Shown one piece after another: positions 55,962-64,000 of a stretch of DNA of 64,000 bases. The stretch's first letter is position 1; each line of letters opens with the position of its first letter. This DNA comes from Sabethes cyaneus (lineage: Eukaryota > Arthropoda > Insecta > Diptera > Culicidae), in NCBI RefSeq assembly GCF_943734655.1, contig NC_071354.1, positions 146,353,642-146,417,641 on the forward strand, given 5' to 3'. A model generated the notes under the pieces. That model was not told the origin of the DNA and did no database searches. It saw nothing but the letters and a program-made list of their open reading frames with translations. A program made the position numbers and the translations under genes.

Positions 55962-56633
55962 GGGTCTTTTTCTAATTCCCGTCGTAATAAGGAAAGCCAT
56001 TCTAATTTTCATCATTTGCTGGATGGATTTAGTGAATACTCCAAAAGTTCTTGTACTGATTTGACTAAAACACACTTACCTTCCGATCCGTGAACTTTGA
56101 AATCACTGAAAAGCGACAATTAAAGCATATTATTGAAATTACGCAACTGACTTTATTGCTAAAATTCGTCGTACCGTTTTAAAATCCGTCCAACAAAATT
56201 TTTCATCGTCCGAACTAAAAATCACAACAATGTTTACGAAGCTAACGCGCATGTATTTGTGTAGGACGGCATGACAAATGTTATTCTACAAAATTTCTGC
56301 AGGTCAGGCAAGTTTTTCTGGCTGTAGAATAACGACAATGCCTTGCGTGAGTTATTTTCATTTATGAATGACGGAAATTAAAACGATTAGTCGACATTGT
56401 CTTCTTCGTCGCTCGAAAAAACGTAGGAAATTTGGCTGGTAGGACTTCTTTAATGATAAAAAGCATTTAAATAGATCTCAGCTCACTTTGATTGATTGCG
56501 TATGATAGACAACAAACTAAAATATTAGGGAATAACTAGTTTTGCATTGTGTGTCATAAAAATGCTGATATTTTTAATAATTTGTGTTGGATAGGACGGG
56601 AATAGGCAATTACGACGATGTAGCAACATACCC
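55962..56633 (+). mobile_element. MITE family M650, copy 2
   Basis: 672 bp, starts GGGTCTTTTTCTAATTCCCG and ends CAACATACCC, with TA on both sides (55960-55961, 56634-56635). Differs from copy 1 by scattered substitutions and an extra CGTCGCTCGAAAAAACGTAG block near 56408. Confidence 0.88.
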
Positions 56634-56670
56634 TATGTATTTATCAATGTTAATCAGGTTGAATACGCTC

Positions 56671-57020
56671 GTTTCGGTTTAAGTTTGCTCTTTTGACTAC
56701 AGCCTTAGCCAAGCATTATTCGAAAAAGTAGTGTGAGGACAATTGTAGAAATAATTATTATCTACAATATGGCTGAAGAAAGTATACTTTTGTCTTTTGC
56801 ATTTATAGCGCTTTAAAGCTGCTACTCCATTGGTAGCAAAAAGAGTGCACTTTTTGCTACCAACGACATGGGAGCTTTATAGCTCCATAAATACAAATGA
56901 TAAAACTACACTTTCTTCAACAATATTGTAGACAATAGCTAACTCTACAACTGCTCTGTACACCACATTTACGAATTATGTTTGACTGAGGCGCTATAGT
57001 CAAAATAACAAAACCGAAGC
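56671..57020. mobile_element. About 350-bp foldback element
   Basis: Imperfect arms of about 165 bp (GTTTCGGTTT ... AAACCGAAGC outer, TTGGTAGCAAAAAGAGTGCA inner). Related in layout to the foldback in 17422-18724 (ATTATCTACAATATGGCTGA versus ATTATCTACAATTTTGCTGA). Confidence 0.8.
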
Positions 57021-57279
57021 AAAAAGAGTATGTCAAGCCTGGTGTCGATGAAACACTTTTCAACTCATACTGATGATCACTTCTATAACTCCATTTATTT
57101 TTCTCTATCAAATATTGGGAAATTAGGAATTGGAATTTGAAAACAAATAAATGTGTTGAATAATCGCCAGCTCCATGGCCATAAGGCTACAGAGGCCGTT
57201 TAATGAAATACTGATCATGGACCAAAAAATCAACCAATCGAATCTTTTAGTGAAATATGAAGATTTTCGTGTTACTTAA

Positions 57280-57391
57280 GGTGAAACGGTACTGAATCCA
57301 AACATGGCTGGAAAAAGGGCGCCTATGTGAGGCAATATCATCACATGGGCGCCATCTTTTCGGCCATGTTTGGATTCAGTACCGTTTCACC
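57280..57391. mobile_element. 112-bp foldback MITE flanked by TTAA
   Basis: Arms GGTGAAACGGTACTGAATCC and its exact complement. TTAA at 57276-57279 and 57392-57395; a TA duplication with AGGTG ends is an equally good reading. Confidence 0.85.
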
Positions 57392-57395
57392 TTAA

Positions 57396-58149
57396 GCAAT
57401 GGTTTATCCAATTTGTCGCTCCACGCAAATTCTCAAAATGGCGCCCCAAGAACAAACGAAAAACAGCCGGCGGTGCAGACATTTTGCTACCTACGCACTC
57501 GAAAACGCACAGTCTCGTAGCATCTTTCTGCATAACCGCTCACGAGGCAAACAACTCGTGAGCAGCCAGCTGCCCGCGAAGACTAGCGGCACACTGGGAT
57601 ACAGATATTGTATTACTTTTTGTTTTCTTCTTCGTCTTACGCCCTCGATTTTACACGCGGGTGGGAGTGCGAGTGCTCGCGAGTTATCAGTATCAGTTGC
57701 TAAGGCTGCAATGACGTGCGAGAGCGACGGCCGTGGCTGTTAGCTAAATACACACTCGCAAAAATCGTTGCAGTGCATGAATAAACAAGAGCGGGAGTCC
57801 GAAAGGAATGCTTATGCCGGCGTGTTCATTAGAACGAGTACGCGTGTGTGAGACAATTAGCCCACACAAGGGTGGGCTTCGCAACACGGGTCACAGTCAA
57901 CTGCCATTTTTTTGAATAATTGATGGTTTCTTGAAACCCCGTTATTAGAATGATAAACCTTTAAAAACGGTTCATATTACTTGTTACTTCCGAAACTTAG
58001 TCATCATATCTTGCTACTTCATCGAAGATGAATCTGCCGCTTGCAGATTCGAAAAACTCTCCCGAAAAATTTCTAAATAATTTAATATCATCAATGCCAC
58101 TTTCCCACCGCGTTTATCTGAGTGTTTAGATTGTTGTGTTTTGTTGCGA
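57396..58149. other. No gene recognised
   Basis: The 114-codon open frame at 57399-57743 has no domain; no splice or partner is apparent. Confidence 0.5.
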
Positions 58150-58345
58150 ATAGATTTTCATCAGAAGGAGAGGTGGAGCGCAAACGGAAAGCGAAGAATG
58201 GCGCAGGATTATGAACCAGGCACTGCAGGCACTACTTGGAATGATTCTCAAAATACACTTGTCGAAAGTTGGGAGAGTACGATGGATCGGTCTCGGTCAC
58301 GTCGCAAGAATACCGGATGAGCGTGCAGTGAATCTATTCTCTTCT
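58150..58345 (+). mobile_element. Small LINE 3' fragment
   Basis: The + strand reads MNQALQALLG and then LSKVGRVRWIGLGHVARIPD, equivalent to the C-terminal region at 27431-27330 (RLRWAGHVVRVPDD). A short 3' relic. Confidence 0.75.
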
Positions 58346-58364
58346 AGACCCACATCGACCTTAA

Positions 58365-58555
58365 GGGCCCCATACACGTACGCATATGTTGAGTTGGAAA
58401 CGAATAAAATGTTTGCGGTTCATTCAGGTCGAGCGACAAGCCCAACATCTTCTTTTGCTAGCTTGGTTCGTGGCGCTCATACACAGACGAGAGTGTTGAC
58501 CGAACATGAATTCACCAACATTTCCGTCCAACATGTTCGTACGTGTATGAGGGCC
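58365..58555. mobile_element. 191-bp TIR element
   Basis: Starts GGGCCCCATACACGTACG and ends CGTACGTGTATGAGGGCC, imperfect TIR of about 27 bp. No clear TSD. Directly after a LINE relic and before another TIR element. Confidence 0.75.
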
Positions 58556-58572
58556 TGTAGGAATAGAGAGAC

Positions 58573-58815
58573 CCAACTGGCACAGATGCCATTTTCACAG
58601 ATTTTTTCACACCCATAAATTTGGGACCCACCAATTATGCCAGTTCCTGTGAGATCTGGTTCTACCAATGTGTCTGATAATTAATGTACTTCATAAACTA
58701 TGTATGTTACAGAAAAAAATATACTAGAAAAATTGAATATTGCGGAGGGAATGATAGAGTCCCAAATTCACGCGTGTGAAAAAATCTGTGAAAATGGCAT
58801 CTATGCCAACTGGAC
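58573..58815. mobile_element. About 243-bp TIR element
   Basis: Arms of about 57 bp share ATGCCATTTTCACAGATTTT in inverted orientation. Non-coding. TSD not determined. Confidence 0.8.
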
Positions 58816-58908
58816 CAAGTTGAAGCTGTTTTACATATGTCGAGATTCTCAACGAATTGGCGGCAAATATCCCAGGACCCAATACAGCGGAGAGTAACTT
58901 TAGATATA

Positions 58909-60199
58909 CAGTACTGGACAATATAAAGTACGCACCCGCTCTCATACTATATAACACGCGGTATCTTTTTTATTGTCAAATATATGAACTCGGTATATTT
59001 GGACAAATTGTAGTATTTTCAATGCTTTAAACGATTTATGTATCGTTAAATATAAACATTAGCTATTTTGATCAAGCTATTGTATAGTTCTAGAAAAAGT
59101 CAATTTTTAGTTGGTCATAATAAAGTACGCACTACTAATATAATGACTGCACAACGCCGCCTACTGCATACGAATAGTTTCCTCGCCATCACACTGCAGC
59201 GAAGTGTCAAAACAAATTGTTTGTGATTGATTTTTCATTACTGGTGCGCGTTTTTATCTGGTACGATGTCGAAAAAGCAAATTTGTGAAGATATCCGCAA
59301 ACTAATCGTTAAAAATCATAAGGAAGGTTTCTCGAATAGAGAAATAGCTCGAAGATATGAAATTAGTGAGGCATGAGTACGAAAAACATTGAAAAAATAT
59401 GAAGAACTTGGAAGCGTGAAAGACCGGACTGAAAGAGGAAGAAACCCGCTTACGAAAATTTCGGATGCCTGGCAGAAATCATTCCGCTGCGGCCACCCTC
59501 CAAAATAGGAGGGAAAGCTGAATTGGTACAAAGCCGGTTTTTATTCGAAACCTCTGGCAGAAATCGAACAGAAATCCGGCAGAAAAACCGAGGCGAAATT
59601 TCTGTCCGAATCGGATGTGTCATTTCTGCTAGTTTTCACGGGTGACTGCGGCCAGAAATCCGGCAGAATGTCTGGCAGAAAAAGTTTTTCGCTGCCAGAT
59701 TTTTGTTCGATTTCTGCCGGACGCGCCTAAGCGGGAAGCGGAGGACTACAACCAGTGATGATCGCCTGATTCGTCGAAAAGTGGCTAAAGATTCGTTCTC
59801 TACCAGCCGAATAATCCGAGAAAATACGAACTTAAATATTTCCGAACGAACTGTTCGTAGAAGACTGAAGGAAATGGGATTTAAAAATGGATTTGCTCAA
59901 CGAAGACCATTTATCCGAAATGCTACAGGTTTGTTTATTTCAAATTCAATATTTGTTTTTAAGTAATATTAATTTATATAGGATCAAACGTCTTAAATTT
60001 GCCTTAAATTATAAATTTGTCTTAAATATATCGACAAACCTCTGGAGTATAAAGCCTCTGTATAAAACATCTTTTGAAAGTACATCTATAAAGCTAATTT
60101 TTGTTCGATTACTATGAATAGTTATCTACTATAAATAATGAGAAAAGCATGAAAGTTTCAAGATGTGGTAAGTGCGTACTTTATTTTGTCCCATCCCGG
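58909..60199 (+). mobile_element. Tc1-type element, transposase disrupted by an insertion
   Basis: The ends share the inverted text ATAAAGTACGCAC (left 58922-58941, right 60172-60187). A frame starts at 59266 (MSKKQICEDIRKLIVKNHKE, SNREIARRYEIS), has a stop in the HTH (after EISEA), and runs to VKDRTERGR at 59445, where an insertion lies. It resumes at 59733 with KRRTTTSDDRLIRRKV and SERTVRRRLKEMGFKNGFAQ, the bipartite HTH DNA-binding region of Tc1 transposases. The catalytic DDE part is missing after about 59930. Inactive. Confidence 0.83.
59447..59732. mobile_element. 286-bp insertion with CCCGCTTA termini inside the Tc1 element
   Basis: Starts CCCGCTTA and ends TAAGCGGG. It contains repeated GGCAGAAATC-type units in both orientations. 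Removal plus 2-3 duplicated A bases restores the Tc1 frame (Gly-Arg-Lys-Arg-Arg). No frame of its own. Confidence 0.78.
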
Positions 60200-60439
60200 C
60201 TTTATGCTGCTAAAGGAGAAGGAAGAGAGTTTTATATTAACCACTTATTTATTTAATGCTACTGTTTTTTCAAATGTAGGCGAAATGGCGCCTCCTCGAG
60301 GTTGCTTAAGGGAAGCGCCGGCCCTGGGTTTACTCTCAAGTCTCTCAATACATTTCCTTGTCCTTAATGTTGAATCCTACATTACCCCGTTGAAGCCTCC
60401 TAGCAGTGCAAAAGATAGTTTTATTGCTCAGCACACTAA

Positions 60440-60660
60440 CGAGGTCACATGCCTCTCAGTTGGCGTCGAGGTACGACGCTGGTCTAATAAGCCAGTCGTT
60501 ACATGCCCGAATCTAGACTGGGAGAGGCTGTAAGAGTCAACAGGACCGTAGCACTAGCCCCGCGATTGTCCTGTGCTTAGCTGGCTGCGAAACTTGTAAA
60601 ATAGAAACAAAAGAGGTCAAAGTGAAACGAATCACAAAGGCTTTGCGTTTATACTAACAA
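60440..60660 (+). mobile_element. tRNA-derived SINE, second type
   Basis: GACGCTGGTCTAATAAGCCA (A-box region) and GCCCGAATCTAGACTGGGAG (degraded B-box), then GTAGCACTAGCCCCGCGATT and GGCTGCGAAACTTGTAAAAT. This order is what I know from abundant mosquito SINEs. Unrelated in tail to the 16449 SINE. Confidence 0.65.
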
Positions 60661-61449
60661 GTAATGTAATGAGAACTTACCCGGGTCGACAATAATGGAA
60701 AGTAGCAGGGTAGCAGACCCGTTTCGGCATGCTTAACACGATCTGTGCTTCATTTCCATCTACGTCCATCTATGTTTTTAAAGGTATTATATCTGCAAAT
60801 ACTCGAGTGTTTGGCATGACATGAATTTTATACTCATTTAAACTAATATCTCTGTATCTCTGAATTTACATGTTTAGTGAAACAAATCTTCATGTTCTAA
60901 CATCAGCCCATCATACGTAACGTTACTTCGTTTTACCGTGAGTGAGCGCACTCAATTCTGCGCATGGTTCCTGTTTCTACGCACCGCATATTTTTATTAA
61001 AAATTGAAATATTCTCAAATTTAATAACTACATATTCACAAATATTTCTAAATTCTTAATATTAAGTAAGTTAACAATTAACAAGAATTTGGAAAGTTTA
61101 ACTGAAATATTGGGTGCGCAGAATTAAGCAGACTTTATTTTCGGCTACTTGCTCAGTAGCTGCTCATTTGACTACAGTGCCTCCGCGGAACAAAATTCGA
61201 AAAATTAGTGTAACGGGCAATTTATTATAACGGTAGTTATTTACAATTAACGGGTTTAACACTGGTGGGTTCAGTTGCCAGGGCCTTGGAGGATGAATGG
61301 GTTCGAATCCGGTTATACAATTGGCTCCGAGCATTCTCGGGCAAGTGCTCGGTCGATACAGACGGCCATCTCGTCTTGCTCCTGAAGGACATTGTGAGTA
61401 ATAGTCCCCAGTGATTATTGTTCTTTTTAATAAATTTGTGTTATAATAG
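60661..61449. other. No gene recognised
   Basis: AT-rich. A GGGTTCGAATCCGG at 61299-61312 is a perfect B-box-like motif but no paired A box or cloverleaf could be drawn. The minus-strand open frame 61164-61613 has a Cys-containing segment (CPSGARRDGRLYRPSTCPRM) of no known family and runs into the MITE, so it is probably chance. Confidence 0.45.
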
Positions 61450-62458
61450 CGGAATCTTTCTTTCGAGAAAGCTTCAATTGGTATAATAGCTAACAGTGTA
61501 AGGAAAAACACAAAGAAGCTGGTCTTCCATCCCACCTGCAAAGTACCGTCGCACTTGGAAGTAGGGTATGTTGCTACATCGTCGTAATTGCCTATTTCCG
61601 TCCTATCCAACACAAATTATTAAATATATCAGCATTTATTTTTATGACACACAATGCAAAACTAGTTATTCCCTAATATTTTAGTTTGTTTTCTATCATA
61701 CGCGATCAATCAAAGTGAGCTGAGATCTATTTAAATGCTTTTTATCATTAAAGAAGTCCTACCAGCCAAATTTCCTACGTTTTTTCGTGCGATGAAAAAG
61801 AAAATGTCGACTAATCGTTTTAATTTCCGTCATTCATAAATGAAAATAACTCACGCAAGGCATTGTCGTTGTTCTACAGCCAGGAAAACTTGCCTGACCT
61901 GCAGAAATATTGCAGAATAACATTTGTCATGCCGTCCTACACAAATACATGCGCGTTAGCATCGTAAACATTGTTGTGATTTTTAGTTCGGACGATGAAA
62001 AATTTTGATGGACGGATTTTAAAACGGTACGACGAATTTTAGAAATAAAGTCAGTTGCGTAATTTCAATAATATGCTTTAATAGTCACTTTTCAGTGATT
62101 TCAAAGTTCACGGATCGGAAGATAAGTGTGTTTTAGTCAAATCAGCACAAGAACTTTTAGAGTATTCATTAAATCCATCCAACAATTGATGAAAATTAGA
62201 ATGGCTTTACTTATTACGACGGGAATTAGAAAAAAAACCCTACTTAAATTCACAACCGGAAATCTTAAATTAACAGCAGCGGACATTCATACCATCTATA
62301 AAGCAGAAAATGGTGGGGGGAGATATCTCTACAATGGACACATTCGTGCTCGCATTTTTTATGAAGGTCTAAAGAATAAATGCTTTTACTGCAAAATCGA
62401 AGGTCACGAAAAATCTAGTTGCCCGAAACATGCTGCCGCTGCACATAGGAGTATTTGA
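61450..62458 (+). pseudogene. CCHC zinc-knuckle frame, split by a MITE (retroelement ORF1/Gag-like?)
   Basis: Downstream of the MITE the + strand reads LKLTAADIHTIYKAEN, RYLYNGHIRARIFYEGLKNK, then a CCHC knuckle (CFYC, His at +9, Cys at +14 from the first Cys) and a stop at 62458. Upstream (61450-61563) an open frame ends HPTCKVPSHLEV and joins in phase if the MITE and one TA are removed. A single C-terminal CCHC knuckle is typical of LINE ORF1 or Gag proteins. Which element it comes from is unknown. A stop at 61447-61449 bounds the 5' side. Confidence 0.6.
61564..62240 (-). mobile_element. MITE family M650, copy 3, inverted
   Basis: 677 bp; reverse complement of copies 1 and 2, with ends GGGTATGTTGC and AAAAAAACCC. 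TA on both sides (61562-61563, 62241-62242). It interrupts the CCHC frame. Confidence 0.88.
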
Positions 62459-64000
62459 CCCAAAAAGTTGGCCATAAGTCCGAAATATGAAATGCATGAT
62501 TTTTATTTATATGTAGTATCTGCAATCTCAGCATAGTCTACTAGTCACATTAGTATGATTTTGAACTGAATTCATGCTTTTCTTCGCTCAGCAAGCTGCC
62601 TATTTAGAACGCCATTCGGCAGTAAATTTTTTCGCTTTTAAAATGCGTTCTTCCGCTCGTTGGTGCAAAAACCTAAAAATCCGAGTGAAATAGCAAAGCA
62701 AAGAGAAATGTTTTTCAATAGTTTTCAAGTATAATTGCATAAAATAAATGAATGTCTTCGATACGAATAGTGATTACGAAAATTACCCCAAAAATAGTGG
62801 TAAGATCTTGATACTTTAATCAATTTTTTAGTAACCTTCCGAGCATGTCCCGGCAAAATTTCAATCACCATCAGAAAGGTCAAACTTCACAGAATATAGT
62901 GCAATCGAAAAATCTTCCGCATGGTTCCGCTTTGTCGTTTTTTAGACATTTAATTATTTTAAGGTAGGAGTCGTGCGGGTAAGACCGGCACAGGGGATAA
63001 GACCAGCACCCATAGAGTTTTACTAGAATGCATTAATCATTTGTGTTATTAAACACTCAACATATTTATATTCATTATTTCAGATGTTTTAAAACAGATC
63101 GAGCTTACTATAAATCGTCAAATATCTGAATAATAAACAAAACAAACGCTAGTGTCGCTGATGCGCAGCCCGTTGTTACTTTTCGCGAGTAGGTTTTAGG
63201 CTTGATTCCTCAGAAGAAGTTTCAAACTAAATTTTAAGATTTTATATATTCTAGCTAGTATTATTTTTCATCAGTGAGATTTAAGTAGAAATATGATAGA
63301 TTAATAAATGTATAACAATCGTCTTCTTAAAAAACGTGCCATGGGAGTAAGACCGACACCTTTCGAACGGGGTAAGAAAGGCATACTTGCAGGTCGCTGG
63401 CAACAGTCACAGTCTGCGTTTGTCTCGCCCTGAATTATTTAACAGACTCGTTCAAAGTCATTTATAGAGGAAAAGATGTAATTCAATTTTACGGAGAAAC
63501 CTCATTATGGTTACCGTACATGTACCGTGCTAATGACTATCGTCCGATCAACAAATCAGTAAACTGATCACTTTCGCGGAGGTTAACGGAAGTTATTCGG
63601 CTCTGGTCAGGTATATGATTAGACTTCTACTGGGCTTGCCATCGAGTTCTAGAGTGGTTAGAGAAAGTGCACGATGGGCTTAGTTTTATTCTCATATTAT
63701 GTATTCACGGTTTCAAACACTTTCGAAATTACAGACTAAACATCGGAAGGTATGTTTAAATTATTCTTAATAAAAAACAATATACTGTACTAAATAAAAC
63801 TTTGGTAGGAAATTTTCAAGAACACAATGCAACATAGATGTTTTGAATAGACTTCTGCTTAGTTCGGATCCATTCCTTAGTAGCTCAAGGCATACCAAGA
63901 AAAAAAAAGCAAACCTTTTTCAACCGAAACATTGAAGATGTTGGAGGCAAATCAATTTCAAACTGAAGAACATGAGGAATGCAGCGACTATGAAACAGAA
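62459..64000. other. No gene recognised; GTAAGACC repeats
   Basis: Between 62980 and 63380 the motif GGGTAAGACCGGCAC and variants (ATAAGACCAGCAC, AGTAAGACCGACAC) occur in direct orientation, similar to the TIR core (GGGTAAGACG) of the 2365-3314 element. The rest is AT-rich. Confidence 0.5.

Noticed and set aside
60165..60533. 122-codon + strand frame
   Set aside because: Overlaps the Tc1 right terminus and the head of a SINE, so it is a composite of element ends.
61260..61420. tRNA gene suspected from a perfect GGTTCGAATCC
   Set aside because: No A box at proper distance and no cloverleaf; at best a SINE relic.
61164..61613. Minus-strand frame with Cys-rich segment (possible secreted peptide)
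   Set aside because: Its start lies within the MITE, the Cys part coincides with a B-box-like + strand sequence, and no family is recognisable.
1..64000. Integrated viral sequence (non-retroviral)
   Set aside because: None of the larger frames resembles RNA-virus polymerase, nucleoprotein or glycoprotein text; all RT-like frames belong to LINEs or copia.
1..64000. Bacterial-type systems (CRISPR, operons, toxin-antitoxin)
   Set aside because: Spliced gene, eukaryotic transposons and low coding density exclude a prokaryotic source. The only regular short repeat (26.2-26.8 kb) has no spacers.

Overview
The window looks like nuclear DNA of a mosquito, probably a culicine (Aedes-like) species. 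That is an inference from transposon-packed intergenic and intronic DNA, a DD37D mariner-type transposase, Juan-type Jockey LINE text, tRNA-derived SINEs, TA-flanked MITEs and a long-intron insect Polycomb-group gene. There is no bacterial-style operon, CRISPR array, rRNA or clear tRNA gene. I recognise one host protein-coding gene; nearly everything else is transposable-element DNA in various states of decay.

The host gene is on the minus strand, 52731 to 38953. Five coding exons with consensus splice sites join in frame into a 1348-residue Polycomb Group RING Finger protein of the Posterior sex combs / Suppressor-2-of-zeste type. A split C3HC4 RING finger (exons 1-2) is followed by a linker (exon 3), a RAWUL ubiquitin-like domain (exon 4) and a very long, low-complexity, Lys/Ser/Pro-rich tail in a single 3.4 kb exon. 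The second coding intron is about 8.4 kb and full of transposons. Probable 3'UTR runs to about 37.8 kb. A GA-repeat-rich segment lies upstream of the start codon.

Layout: 1-7 kb, two decayed LINEs, one split by a 950-bp TA-flanked element, the other cut off by a DD37D mariner pseudogene. 8.4-10.4 kb, a non-coding repeat. 10.5-12.3 kb, two further mariner/Tc1-type pseudogenes. 12.4-16.8 kb, antisense LINE pieces, MITEs and a SINE. 17-19.6 kb, an antisense LINE split by a hAT-type element. 19.9-21.5 kb, two LINE remnants including a Jockey-clade copy. 23-26.8 kb, a long-inverted-repeat element, a 650-bp MITE, a SINE and a 13-bp minisatellite. 27-31.9 kb, the most complete LINE (antisense, with two MITE insertions) and an R1-like LINE. 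34.9-36.8 kb, an antisense Ty1/copia remnant. 38-52.7 kb, the Psc-like gene. 55.9-64 kb, MITEs, a Tc1 element with its own insertion, a SINE, and a CCHC-knuckle frame split by a MITE.

The main interest is the set of nested insertions whose empty sites can be read from the sequence, because the interrupted LINE or transposase frame resumes on the far side. No new gene system in the sense of a defence or biosynthetic cluster is visible. LINE clade names, superfamily names and the species are inferences that need database searches.
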